50,075 nt of DNA, taken from NCBI GenBank assembly GCA_002104905.1, contig MCFE01000646.1:1-50075 (forward strand), given 5' to 3'. The stretch's first letter is position 1, and each line of letters opens with the position of its first letter. Positions 1 through 9,586 of the stretch are shown one piece after another. A program made the translations under genes and the position numbers. The notes below the pieces were generated by a model that had not been told where the DNA came from, ran no database searches, and was given only the letters and a program-made list of their open reading frames with translations. Source of the stretch: Basidiobolus meristosporus CBS 931.73. Taxonomy: Eukaryota; Basidiobolomycota; Basidiobolomycetes; Basidiobolales; Basidiobolaceae.

Positions 1-130
1 TGATTCAGCTGATAGAAATCTGCCTTGGCCCAAGTTGCAATGCTTTTCCTGTGCATCTCTTGCTCTCCTTGTCAGGTCTCTGTTTCTGGATCCATAAGCA
101 AGAATCCTGCACCCTGGTGAGCAATCAGCA

Positions 131-325
131 GTGTTTTCAGTTCCTAATGGTGAAGCTCAAGGCTCTGTGCTTGGTCCTTTTCTGTTTGCCATATACCTGA
201 ATGACTTAACAAGACTATCAGCTGACTGCCTAGTTACCCTGTTTGCCAATGACATCAGTGTTGTAATTATCAAGTTGCCACCTAAATATTCATGCTTACT
301 TTGTCATATAGATCTTATTCTTTAA
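131..325 (+). pseudogene. Non-LTR (LINE-type) reverse transcriptase fragment
   Basis: The reading frame encodes a short piece with the LINE reverse transcriptase signature QGSVLGPFLFAIYLNDL, followed about 15 residues later by LFANDIS. In intact elements that second block reads FADD with two catalytic aspartates; here the first is asparagine (FAND), so the fragment is catalytically dead as well as truncated. Only the palm region around motifs B' and C is recognisable and both sides run into unrelated sequence. This is a relic in the transposon-rich left flank. The family identification follows from the motif pair; the LINE clade cannot be told. Confidence 0.65.
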
Positions 326-667
326 TTAGCATTCTGCCCTGACTGCTATATCCAAGAGAAAAGTCTAATAAAGCTCTTGAATGAGTTAACTGAACCTAAG
401 TGATAACTAAGCACAGAATCTTAGAATTGTCAAGGGTGACAGAAATATTAGCAGAGAAGTTCTGGTCTAATATTGGTTTTGTATATATTTGAGTTGGGCT
501 ATAAAGGCAACAGAGTTGGTTAGCTATACAGGCAAGGCTTGGTGTTCTTGGGAATGCTAGATATGCTAGGCTTGGGTGGAAACTAGAAAGGAATTGTTGA
601 ATTCTTAATTTTGCTGAGGCACAATCTTAATTTCATTGAGACACACACTAAACCAAAAGGTTCAGTA
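326..667. other. Non-coding stretch with a small tandem duplication
   Basis: No gene is visible here. Positions 603-646 hold two adjacent ~22-bp diverged copies of a unit beginning TCTTAATTT and ending GACACA or GGCACA. The stretch ends directly at the 5' LTR of the first Copia element. Confidence 0.4.
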
Positions 668-1017
668 TGTTGTAAAGATTTGTATTTCCACATAAATATT
701 CACCTAACTTAGTCACTTAGATCATTACCCTTCAATTCCTAGAGAATACTGACCAAATTTCTTGTTGGGATTTACTTGGAATATTTTCACCAAAATACCA
801 GGTACCCAGAACATGAAAATTCTCAAAGTTGTCCAAACAGCCCCAAACTTTGCACACATATTCTTGAGACCTTCCTTAGCCTATTCTACGTGCTTATAAT
901 GCCAAGATAAGGTAAAAGTATAAATACTACTTTTACATTCAATAAATCACTAAGTGAAAACTACATAATCCATTTGTTCTCCAAATCACTTCCAATATCT
1001 CCAAGACTCTTACAACA
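668..1017 (+). repeat. 5' LTR of Copia copy A
   Basis: 350 bp, starting TGTTGTAAAG and ending TCTTACAACA. It contains a TATA-like TATAAATA in the loop of a perfect inverted repeat (GTAAAAGTA at 912-920, TACTTTTAC at 928-936) and an AATAAA polyadenylation-type signal a few bases later. The same block recurs in every LTR of this family in the window. Confidence 0.92.
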
Positions 1018-4000
1018 AAGATGAAGATGCTGCTACAAGAAAGAGGCCTTTGGGATATTGTCATGGGAGAAGAATGCCCTCCTAAAAACGTGGGAGAGGA
1101 AGCCCTAAAGTACCAGAAGAAAGAACAAAATGCCTTTAACTGCATTTGCCTTAATGTCAAGGACAAATTGCTAATTCAATGCTCAAGAGCAAAAACAGCA
1201 AAGAATGCCTGGAAAGCATTGGAAGACACCTACTAGTCATGTTCAGCTGCCAACAAAATGTATCTGAGACAAAAATTCTTTACTACTAAAATGCTGCCAG
1301 GAGAAGAAATGAAAAATCAAATTTACAGAATTACCCTGGTGGTAGATGAGATGGAATCTGTGGGCATACCAACTACTAATGAGGATGTGCTATTTACCAT
1401 CCTGAATAGCCTGACAGACAAGTTTCATGGCCTTGCATGAGCCCTAGAGTCCAAACTGAAGACTTGACCTTAAATTACATCTATGGAAGGCTCCTGGATG
1501 AAGAATAAAGAAAATCAAGTGCCAATAAGAAGGAAGAAGAAAATGCTTTAATAAGCAATGATAACCAACAAAGGAGGTACCCAAAACCCTACAAAGGCAA
1601 CAGCAACCTATTTTGTAACTACTGCAAAAGGAAAGGACACACATCAGACCGGTGTCTCAAAAAGGGAGATTATCAGCAAAAGAAACCTGAATATGGAAAT
1701 GCTGCAACAACTGAAGATAGACTATTCATATCTGCTCTAAATATGACCACAAACAAGGATTCTCAGACATGGTATATTGACTCTGGAGCTTCTCAACACT
1801 TTACACACCAAAAAGAACTTTTACCCAATATCAAGAAATTCCAATTAAGAAGGTTTTCATGGGTGACAATAGAACACTTGATGCAGTGGGAGAAGGAACT
1901 ATCCAAGTAAACCTAAGAAGCAGTGAAGGAAGCCATATGCTGACCTTTAAAGAAGTACTCTATGTACCAGAAATAGCCACAAACCTACTATCTGTAAGCA
2001 AGGCCACAGCAGAAGGACTCAGTTTCAGCTTTGACATTTCAGGATACAAGATCACTGATCAGAATGGTGCCCATATTGCTTCTGGCATCAGAGATCCAAG
2101 CCTATACAAGTTGACTTATATTCCATCATATATGGAAGCCAATATAAGTAACTTAAATGAAGAAACACCAATGCTTTGGCACAGGAGATTTGAGCACATC
2201 AATTTTGATTAATTGCACAAAATGATCAAAGATCAGCTAATTTCTGGAGTGAAAATTGATCCCCCAGCTGATTTGGAGCACTGTGAAGCCTGCATTTATG
2301 GGAAACAAGCCAGACAACCGTTCAAGAGCTCTGGGTTAATCAAAACTAAGAAAAAATTTGATCTAATTCAATCAGATCTGTGTGGACCTATGCAAAATTT
2401 ATCCTTAGGCGGGATGAAGTATTTAATCACTTTTATTGATGATTATACACAATACACATGGGTCTACTTCATGGAGAGAAAGGAAGAAGCTCTATCTAAG
2501 TTCAGGGAGTTTAAAGCCATGGTGGAGAGAGAAACTGGTGAAAAAATCAAGAAAATACGCTCTGACAATGGTGGAGAATATACCTCAAAACTATTCATCC
2601 ACTTTGGCAAAATTCATGGGATAAAGGAAGAGACTACTGTACCATACTCCCCACAGCAAAATGGAGTAGCAGAACAAGCTAACAGTTCAATAATTGATGT
2701 GGCAAGATCTATGATCCATGATCAAAAATTATCCTATGATTTTGGGTGGTATCAGTTGCCACTGCTATATATCTTAAAAATAGGAGTTATAACAGAATAC
2801 TTTGTGATTCTACTCCACTTGAAGCATGGTATGGATACAGACCAAGTGCAGAAAATCCAAGAATATTTGGGTGTACAGCATATGCCAAAAAACTGGCCGG
2901 AAATCAGTCAAAATTTGAGCCAAAAAGTGTAAAATGCATATTTTTGGGCTACTGCAATGAGAGTAAGGCATACAGACTCTACAATACCAAAGCAAAGAAG
3001 CTGACCAAGTCCAGGGATGTGTTGTTTGATAAAAATTCAAAACTTTCACAAAAAATGACATCAGATGATGTTAAAAATTTGATCTCAAGTCCACCAATTG
3101 TCAGGATTGAATCAGAGCAAAACAATGAAGATTTTTTCACTCCAGAGGACTCTACAACCATGGTTCAGCCAGAATTGGTGCCCAGGAATATCCCAGAAGT
3201 GATCATTCCAGTATCAAATGCCCAGAGATCCAATCAGACAAGAAATAGCCCAAATTACTATATCAGTGAGGGTACAAATTAAGCCTATGCCTATTCAGTC
3301 CATGTTGATGAGCCCCAGACTGTAAAAGAGGCCCTAAATAGCCCTCAGACAAAGTTTTGGAGATCTGCAATGACTGAGGAATATCAGGCCCTGATGGAAA
3401 ATCAAACTTGGGACTTAGTCAAATTACCAGTCAACCAAAAATCAATTGGATGCAGATGGGACTTCAAGACAAAATACAAGGCTGATGGTACAATTGAAAG
3501 ATACAAAGCAAGACTTGTAGCCAAAGGATACACTCAAACAAAAGGACTTGACTATACTGGGACCTTTGCGCCAGTAGGCAAGTTAAATTCCATCAGATTA
3601 ATATTGGCTATTGCAGCCAAATATAAGTTTTTTATTCATCAAATGGATGTAAAAACTGCATTTTTGAATGGAGAACTTGATGAGGACATGTATATGGACC
3701 AGCCTGATGGGTTTGTTGACCAAGATAACCCCCATTTGGTCTGCAAGCTTAAAAAGTCACTATATGGTCTCAAACAATCACCAAGAGCCTGGAATTGCAA
3801 GATAGATTCTTATTTGGAATCTTTGAGTTTCAAAAGGAGTAATACTGACTATTGTATATACTATAAGCCAGATAGAGCAAATCCAGTTCTATTAGCTCTA
3901 TATGTGGATGATCTTATTATAGCTGCCAATAACCCAGAAACATTGGAAGAGACTAAATCCACCCTATCTAAGGAGTTCAAGATGTCCAATCTAGGAGAAC

Positions 4001-4880
4001 TTAGTTACTACTTAGGGATTAAGTTCTCCATAGACACAAGTACCCAGACTATAACCCTAAGCCAATCCAAGTATATTCAAGATATACTAAAGAAGTACCA
4101 AATGGAAGACTGTAAACTGGCAGCTACCCCAATGGAGACAAACCTTAACTTGGTCAAAACTCAACCAAATCAAGAGGGCTTGATGCCATCTGAAAGCCTT
4201 GACTTTCCTTATCAATCCATGGCTGGCAGTCAGATGTATAACATGCTTGGAACATGTCCAGACATCTCATACTCAGTGGGAGTTGTCAGCCAACATAATC
4301 AGAACTATGGATCTGATTATATTGCAGCAGTTAAGCGGATTTTTAGATACCTAAAAGGAACTGCGGATATCTGCTTAAGATACACTTATAAAGATTCAGA
4401 ACAGGATCTTGTGGGATACACTGATGCTGATTGGGGACAAGATTTAGAAGACAGAAGATCCACCACAGGATACACCTTTCTTTACTGTAAAGGAGCCATT
4501 TCATGGAATTCAAGAAAGCAACCAACCGTAGCACTTTCTACCACAGAGGCAGAGTACATGGCAGCCTGTGAAGCTACAAAAGAAGCAATGTGGCTAAGAA
4601 AGCTTTTTACAGATTTAGGCCTATGTCAAAAATGCCTATTACTTTATTTCAAGATGATCAAGGATGTATACATTTAGGTAGAAATCCAACTTTTCATGCA
4701 AGAACCAGGCACATAGATATTAGACATCATTTCATACATGAAGCTATAGAGAATAACTTAGTTAGCTTAGCTTACTGTCCTACAGATGAAATGATTGCAG
4801 ACATATTTACCAAATTATTAGCTAGAGACAAGTTTGAATATCTTTGGTCAAAATTAGGACTAGTAAGTATGAGCATTTAG
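1018..4880 (+). pseudogene. Decayed Copia gag-pol polyprotein (copy A)
   Basis: This is a Gag-Pol remnant read across several broken frames. Gag starts internally (KMLLQERGLWD), with stops at 1234-1236 and near 1438. A CCHC zinc knuckle (CNYCKRKGHTSDRC) lies at about 1614-1655. The protease motif IDSGAS is near 1773-1790. Integrase shows the HHCC finger (H..H, HCEAC) at 2177-2290 and the D, D, E core (SDLCGP, SDNGGEY, NGVAE) at about 2370-2680, interrupted by TAA at 2210-2212 and a frameshift near 2745. A nonsense codon at 3280-3282 precedes RT. The RT/RNase H frame (3370-4677) keeps YVDD at 3901-3912 and the RNase H residues around TDADW and TTEAEY. A one-base loss in an A-run near 4632 throws the C-terminal 80 residues into another frame (to 4880); copy B keeps that frame intact. 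Confidence 0.9.
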
Positions 4881-4891
4881 CTGAGTGGGAG

Positions 4892-5241
4892 TGTAGTAAA
4901 AGTTTGTATTTCCACCTAGATATTCACCTAACTTAGTCACTTAGATCATTACCTTCAAATCCTAGAGATTACAGACCAAAATTCCTTGTTGGGATTTACT
5001 TAGAATATTTTCACCACAATACCAGGTACCCAGAACATGAAAATTCTCAAAGTTGTCCAAACAGCCCCAAACTTTGCACACATGTGCTTGGGACCTTCCT
5101 TAACCTATTCCATGTGTTTGTTATGCCAAGACTAGGTAAAAGTAAAAATACTACTTTTACATTCAATAAATCATTAAGTGAAGACCACATTATCTACTTC
5201 TTCTCCAAATGACTTGCAATATCTCCAAGACTCTTACAGCA
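4892..5241 (+). repeat. 3' LTR of Copia copy A
   Basis: 350 bp, starting TGTAGTAAAA directly after the polypurine tract and ending CTCTTACAGCA. It carries point changes relative to the 5' LTR throughout; the TATA core reads TAAAAATA here, so this promoter copy is mutated. Confidence 0.9.
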
Positions 5242-5255
5242 TATTTGAGTTTGCT

Positions 5256-5450
5256 TTAAATCCCCACCACTACTTCCACCTCCATCACCTGATTCCTTGG
5301 TGCACTCCTTGCTGGACCCATGTTCCTTGAAACATTTCTTCCACTTCTCCTTGGTAAACTTGGCAACCAATCCACCAACTGAGGTGCCAGAGTGTTGTTT
5401 TCTGTATCACCATCAGCAGGGCTTAATGTTTGCTTAGAACCACTCCCCAA
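5256..5450 (-). pseudogene. Possible fragment of a Copia-like Pol linker
   Basis: The minus-strand frame encodes a short peptide with LPRRSGRNVSRNMGP, resembling the RRSGR-type linker that often separates integrase from reverse transcriptase in Copia Pol. There is no catalytic motif, so this is weak compositional evidence only. It lies immediately downstream of copy A, where nested transposon debris is expected. Confidence 0.2.
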
Positions 5451-5460
5451 AGTAGCCTAA

Positions 5461-5960
5461 GCATTTTATTACTGCGTAGCTGATGATTGATGACTCCTGC
5501 TAGACACAAGTAACCGTAGGAAGTGCGTATCCTTAAAACCTGTTGGGGAATGGTTACCACACACTATAAAAGTGTGTTAGAGACTCATGTAAAACTAGCA
5601 TGATGAAAAATAAAAGCACTTTATTACCACACAGCTAATGATTGATGACTCCTGCTAGACACAAGTAAACTTAGCAAATGGTTTTCATTAAAACCTGTTG
5701 GGGTATGGTTGCCGCACACTATATAAGTGCGTTATGTATTCATGCAAAACTAGCATGATGAAGAATAAAAGCATTTCAGTACCACGTGGCTGATGATTGA
5801 TGGCTCCCGCTAGACACAAGTAAGCATAGCAAGTGGGCATCCTTAAAATCTGTTGGGGTATAGTTACTGCATACTTTGGAAGTGTGCTAGGAACTCATTA
5901 AAACTAGCAGGATGAAAAATAATTGCACTTTTGTACTGCACGGCTAAGTTTTTACAATTC
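5461..5960 (+). repeat. ~154-bp tandem repeat array (three full units and one partial)
   Basis: Units start at 5461, 5615, 5771 and 5925, each with GCA(C/T)TTT.., so the periods are 154, 156 and 154 bp. Each unit carries CTGATGATTGATG, GCTAGACACAAGTAA, CTGTTGGGG, a TATA-like element (CTATAAAAG or CTATATAAG; decayed to CTTTGGAAG in unit 3) and AACTAGCATGATGAA followed by AATAAA. Divergence between units is moderate and the last unit fades after about 30 bp. No open frame runs through the array. The TATA-then-AATAAA layout with a TGTTGGGG start recalls short LTRs, so a tandem of solo LTRs of an unidentified element is possible. Confidence 0.8.
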
Positions 5961-6533
5961 CTGCAGGATACATGTGCACATGGAACACATGTAGTAGTTG
6001 CAATGGCATCAAATGAAGTTTCTATTATAGCTATAAAATGTATTGAACTTGGGATACACTTTAAATTTGGTAAAAGCAATTGGGTTACAGAAAATTTGCA
6101 TTGGCCATAAGTTTTTTTATCATATTAGGGCCATGCAATTTATGGTGCCCAAAGCTTATTAAAATATGGGATTCTGGCCAGATTGGGATGATTCCCATAA
6201 ATTATTATTTATAGCATTAAAAGTAACATTTTATTAAATCAATAATCATCAAGACCTATAGAGAGCATAGAGAATGTGTAGGGAGACAACTATTAGCCCA
6301 GACATGCCCACTATATGACCAGACAATGTGCCAAATGTAGGGTAAAAATATTTATGGTTAGGGTAAAAAGGGTTAAGAGGAGGAATTGTAACCCTAAGGG
6401 ACCAGAACCAAGAATGAGAGAATAGTAATCCAAAGGGAATTTAAAGGGCATGGGAGCAGTATGGGGGATTGCAACCCCCAGACCCCCTGCTCTTCTAACC
6501 TTTTCCTAGCCCTTACTATAACACCTACACCCT
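5961..6533. other. AT-rich intergenic sequence without a recognisable gene
   Basis: No coding signal is visible. Around 6336-6376 there are loosely repeated GTAGGGTAAAA / TTAGGGTAAAA / GGGTTAAG words. They are too irregular to be a telomeric array. Confidence 0.4.
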
Positions 6534-6666
6534 AAGAACATGTGTGCAAAGTTTGGGGCTGTTTGGATAATTTTGGGAATTTTCATGTTCTGGGTACCTA
6601 ATATTTTGGTGAAAATTTCATAGGTAAATCCAGACAAGGAGTTTGGTCAGTACTCTCTAGGGTTTA
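6534..6666 (-). repeat. Inverted internal fragment of the Copia LTR
   Basis: Read on the minus strand this matches LTR positions of about 74-210: CTAGAGAGTACTGACC, TTTTCACCAAAAT, GGTACCCAGAACATG and CAAACTTTGCACACATG occur in the same order as in the intact LTRs. Neither LTR end is present. It abuts the plus-strand RNase H fragment of copy B, so the junction records a rearrangement or nested insertion followed by deletion. Confidence 0.85.
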
Positions 6667-6702
6667 AGGAAGTTTTTTAAAGATTTAGGCTTATGTCAAA
6701 AA

Positions 6703-6951
6703 ATGCCTATTGCTTTATTTTATGATAAACAAGGATGTATGCATTTAGGTAGAAATCCAACTTTTCATACTAGAACTAAGCACATAGATACTAGACATCA
6801 TTTCATACATGAAGCTACAGACAATAACTTAGTTAGCTTAGTTTACTGTCCTACAGATGAAATGATTGCAGACATATTTATCAAACCATTAGCTAGAGAC
6901 AAGTTTGAATATATTGGGTCAAAATTAGGACTAGTCAGTATGAGCATTTAG
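6703..6951 (+). pseudogene. Copia RNase H / Pol C-terminal fragment (copy B)
   Basis: Encodes the end of Copia Pol: CMHLGRNPTFHTRTKHIDTR, then IADIFIKPLARDKFEY, ending SMSI and stop exactly as in copy A. The HIDTRHHF and ADIF.KPL segments are typical of the Copia RNase H tail. The first amino acids shown by the ATG are internal to the ancestral protein, so this is a truncated relic and not a gene start. Confidence 0.85.
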
Positions 6952-6962
6952 TTGAGTGGGAG

Positions 6963-7311
6963 TATTATAAGAGTTTGTAGTTCCACCTAAATGCTCACCT
7001 AGCTTAGTCACTTAGATCATTACTTTCAGATCCTAGAGTATACTGACCAAATTCCTTGTTGGGATTTACTTTGAATATTTTCACCAAAATTTCAGGTACC
7101 CAGAGCATGAATATTGGATAAGTTGTCCAAACAGCCTCAGACTTTGCACACATGCTCTTGGGACCTTGCTTAACCTACTCTACATGTTTGTAACTCAAAG
7201 ACCAGGTAAAAGTATAAATACTACTTTTACATTGAATAAATCATTAAGTGAAAACCAAATAATGTACTTGTTCTCCCAATCACTTCCAATATCTCCAAGA
7301 CTCTTACAACA
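6963..7311 (+). repeat. 3' LTR of Copia copy B
   Basis: 349 bp, in direct register after the polypurine tract. The hairpin-embedded TATAAATA and the downstream AATAAA are intact. The first bases are mutated (TATTATAA instead of TGTTGTAA); the last ones are canonical. Confidence 0.88.
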
Positions 7312-7930
7312 CTGTTTGCAACCTGTTTTACTTTTGTCCAACATCATCATAACATATGAGCAGGTGCAGATGTATCTGCCAGTAAACAGCTTGAAATCTA
7401 TATCTCAACATTGCTGAAACTGAGTACAACAGGTGATGAGTTGTAGGGAGCAGATGCCTTGGCATTCTCTTAACAGGATCCTGACTGTATGGTCCTGCCC
7501 CTTTTCACTCTTGAAATTAAGTAGATCTTCATTGGATAGTTGTTGTGGTTCTATTTCTTGGGACTCAACCCTGCTAGCTATAGTTACAACAACCAGATTT
7601 TTAATTCTTGATATTTGTAATAAAACACCAATCATTTGAATTCAACAATGCTATGAAGATTTGAGAGTATGGAGTAATACGATAACAAACAAACATACAT
7701 ACATGGTATGTCTGAATATGAATCAACCAATGGTATGGATGGAACACTGGAATAATGAATTCGAACAATACTGTACCTTCTGATACTAGCGATCCACATG
7801 GATGACTGCGCCTCAAAACAAATGCCTATATATAATGGCAGCAATTTGGCTTCGACTTTCGCCCGGCTACGTTCATAAAGTGCATTAAGCCTACCGCCAT
7901 CATTCACTTTGTATCTCGCCTTGCATTCTG
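7312..7930. other. Spacer between Copia copy B and the first cellular gene
   Basis: No gene is visible. The right end looks like the promoter of the 7931 gene: a TATATATAAT box lies at 7827-7836, about 95 bp before the ATG. Confidence 0.4.
7827..7836 (+). promoter_or_regulatory. TATA-like box upstream of the 7931 gene
   Basis: TATATATAAT at a plausible distance (95 bp) from the start codon. This rests on sequence match only. Confidence 0.4.
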
Positions 7931-9586
7931 ATGAAGAACTCTTTTCAAAGGCTGGTTTACTTATTTAAAACCTCTCTTTCGCAAGAAATTCAAGAAATGG
8001 TATTTTTCTATGTGAACGACGTGTTTTTATACTTCGACATTATCAATCGAACCCGCTCCTGTCTAAGAGCGTTAATAGTTCACAACGGCGGACCTGGGTA
8101 TATACTAGAAGAAGCTATCAAGCTGAAGCACAGACTGTTTATCAAGTGGCTTCTGCTAACGGTATATCTTCCAAAGGATTATGTGCTTGCTAGTGCAGCC
8201 TGCTTTGGTGATCTGTTTACTTTACAGTATATCGTCTCACTGCTTGGCCCGAAATACAAGGCATATGACACTCCAGCGAAACTTATTTGTATCCTGAAGG
8301 CCAAGCTGCCCTTATTGGAGTATCTGTATCAACGAAATCCAAGTTTCAGAGATGCCCCCATCAATGTAGGCAACTGCGTTATTGCTGGGATCCGTAATTC
8401 AAGCAAGATGTGTTCATGGTATCTACATAACACGCACATTTGCCCTAAAATTAACAGGGCCATCCTTGTCCAAGGATTCCTTGCAGACGATGACCTTAGT
8501 GGAGCCATTGGATTTATCAACGACTGTCATGTTGGTGTCTTATCGAAAGCCCTTGCAGATATCCCCTCCGTAAAGGAAGAAACGCTTCGGTGGCTAATCT
8601 TTACATATTCTGAGGAAACACGCCTCCTGGGCTACATAGCCAAAGCTTGTTCAAGGCTGGGTTATGTGGATACATTGGAGATACTCTTCAATGAACCGTA
8701 CAATGTGCATGTTGTGTTGGACTACTTTGGACAACCTTACAACCTGGCTGTAACTCAAGTTTTACACAAATATGGATGCGTGCGCAACCGTATCTACAAT
8801 ACACTGAACTTCTCTGGGTTTGGGGCATACAGGAGCCTATGCAGCCATAGGACAGTATTTCTTCATTATTTATGCCGGATGACTAGGCGGGCCTATATGC
8901 ACTCTAGATTCTTGAGAGAGGAGGCAGAGAATTCTTTCTTGTTCTTGGCCGAATTGGCAGAAGTAGCTTCTGCCAACTGGTTACTAGAGAAGTGCATCAT
9001 AGCCGCGATTGAATGTGGATTCTTGAGGTCTCTGAAAATGCTGTTACCTTGTGTACGCGGGAGCAACATGCAACGTTTGACTCAGCGAATTGCGCATAGT
9101 AGGGCGCTTCGCTGCAGTACTTTAGAAATCGTTGAATATCTGGGGGAGTTCGGAATTGTCCAATCAATATCCAAGTATCCGCTGTTGGCGTGGTGTGATC
9201 TTAGGCAAATCCGAGATCTAACTGGAAAAGGGCTTCTCAGCATGCGTCGTGGGTGGGACCCTGAGCTTGAAGATGTCATTCGTAAGAGTATGATTAAATT
9301 GGCCCTTAGGTCATCTAAATTTTTCTATACAAGAACGAGAGAGTCTCTGCTAGAAATGATCCACCCAGCGTATGGCGAGCGGTGTACCTTTGAAGGATTC
9401 GACGACGTTGTGAGCAGCACAAAACTGGTTACATTCTCAACTAAATATCCATTGTTGCGGCGCACCTCCGTTATCCTGAAGGATGCCCATGATTGTTTAA
9501 AAGAATTCAACTTCGAGTTGGAAAGGATGGGAACACTGTTACTCCTAATGGAATGCAGCAACAGACTGCGCGTGCCACGCACTTAG
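7931..9586 (+). CDS. Hypothetical 551-aa intronless protein with degenerate ankyrin-like helical repeats
   Basis: One uninterrupted frame from ATG to TAG, with no intron, unlike nearly all neighbours. The N-terminus (LSQEIQEMVFFYVND, residues about 16-30) resembles the first helix of F-box-type proteins. The rest is a series of helix-turn-helix blocks with motifs such as LASAACFGDLFTLQYIV, LAKACSRLGYVDTLEILF-like and CIIAAIECGFLRSLKMLL, which read as badly degenerate ankyrin repeats (A..G....L..L). No catalytic motif, signal peptide or membrane segment is visible. It sits at the edge of the transposon block, and intronless repeat proteins in such places are often members of expanded lineage-specific families. 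The function is unknown. The length of the open frame and the regular repeats argue it is real; the ankyrin label is an inference. Confidence 0.75.
   Translation: MKNSFQRLVYLFKTSLSQEIQEMVFFYVNDVFLYFDIINRTRSCLRALIVHNGGPGYILEEAIKLKHRLFIKWLLLTVYLPKDYVLASAACFGDLFTLQYIVSLLGPKYKAYDTPAKLICILKAKLPLLEYLYQRNPSFRDAPINVGNCVIAGIRNSSKMCSWYLHNTHICPKINRAILVQGFLADDDLSGAIGFINDCHVGVLSKALADIPSVKEETLRWLIFTYSEETRLLGYIAKACSRLGYVDTLEILFNEPYNVHVVLDYFGQPYNLAVTQVLHKYGCVRNRIYNTLNFSGFGAYRSLCSHRTVFLHYLCRMTRRAYMHSRFLREEAENSFLFLAELAEVASANWLLEKCIIAAIECGFLRSLKMLLPCVRGSNMQRLTQRIAHSRALRCSTLEIVEYLGEFGIVQSISKYPLLAWCDLRQIRDLTGKGLLSMRRGWDPELEDVIRKSMIKLALRSSKFFYTRTRESLLEMIHPAYGERCTFEGFDDVVSSTKLVTFSTKYPLLRRTSVILKDAHDCLKEFNFELERMGTLLLLMECSNRLRVPRT

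Larger units (their letters stand above)
668..5241 (+). mobile_element. Copia (Ty1-type) LTR retrotransposon, copy A, decayed
   Basis: The element is bounded by two ~350-bp LTRs (668-1017 and 4892-5241) that begin TGTTGTAA or TGTAGTAA and end TTACAACA or TTACAGCA. The coding order is gag zinc knuckle, protease, integrase, reverse transcriptase, RNase H; integrase before RT defines Copia. A polypurine tract GAGTGGGAG (4883-4891) abuts the 3' LTR. The 5-bp flanks differ (CAGTA before, TATTT after), so no target duplication survives. By eye the two LTRs differ at roughly one position in ten, which points to an old insertion. Compared with copy C, about 109 bp between the 5' LTR and gag is deleted, removing the primer-binding site, so copy A could not transpose autonomously. 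Confidence 0.93.
6668..7311 (+). mobile_element. 3' end of a Copia element (copy B)
   Basis: The fragment starts inside RNase H and continues through the Pol C-terminus, the polypurine tract GAGTGGGAG (6954-6962) and a 3' LTR (6963-7311, starting TATTATAAGAG and ending CTCTTACAACA). The Pol tail is one open frame from about 6680 (..CQKMPIALFYDKQG..) to the TAG at 6949-6951. Six A residues at the point where copy A has five keep the frame. Everything upstream of RNase H is missing. Confidence 0.88.

Noticed and set aside
668-5241. Copy A as a potentially active element
   Set aside because: No primer site, several stops and frameshifts, and diverged LTRs.
5461-5960. CRISPR-like or prokaryotic repeat array
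   Set aside because: Units are long (~154 bp), contiguous and diverged, with no unique spacers; the context is eukaryotic.
6336-6376. Telomere-like TTAGGG words
   Set aside because: Only a few irregular copies separated by AAAA; cellular sequence continues on both sides.
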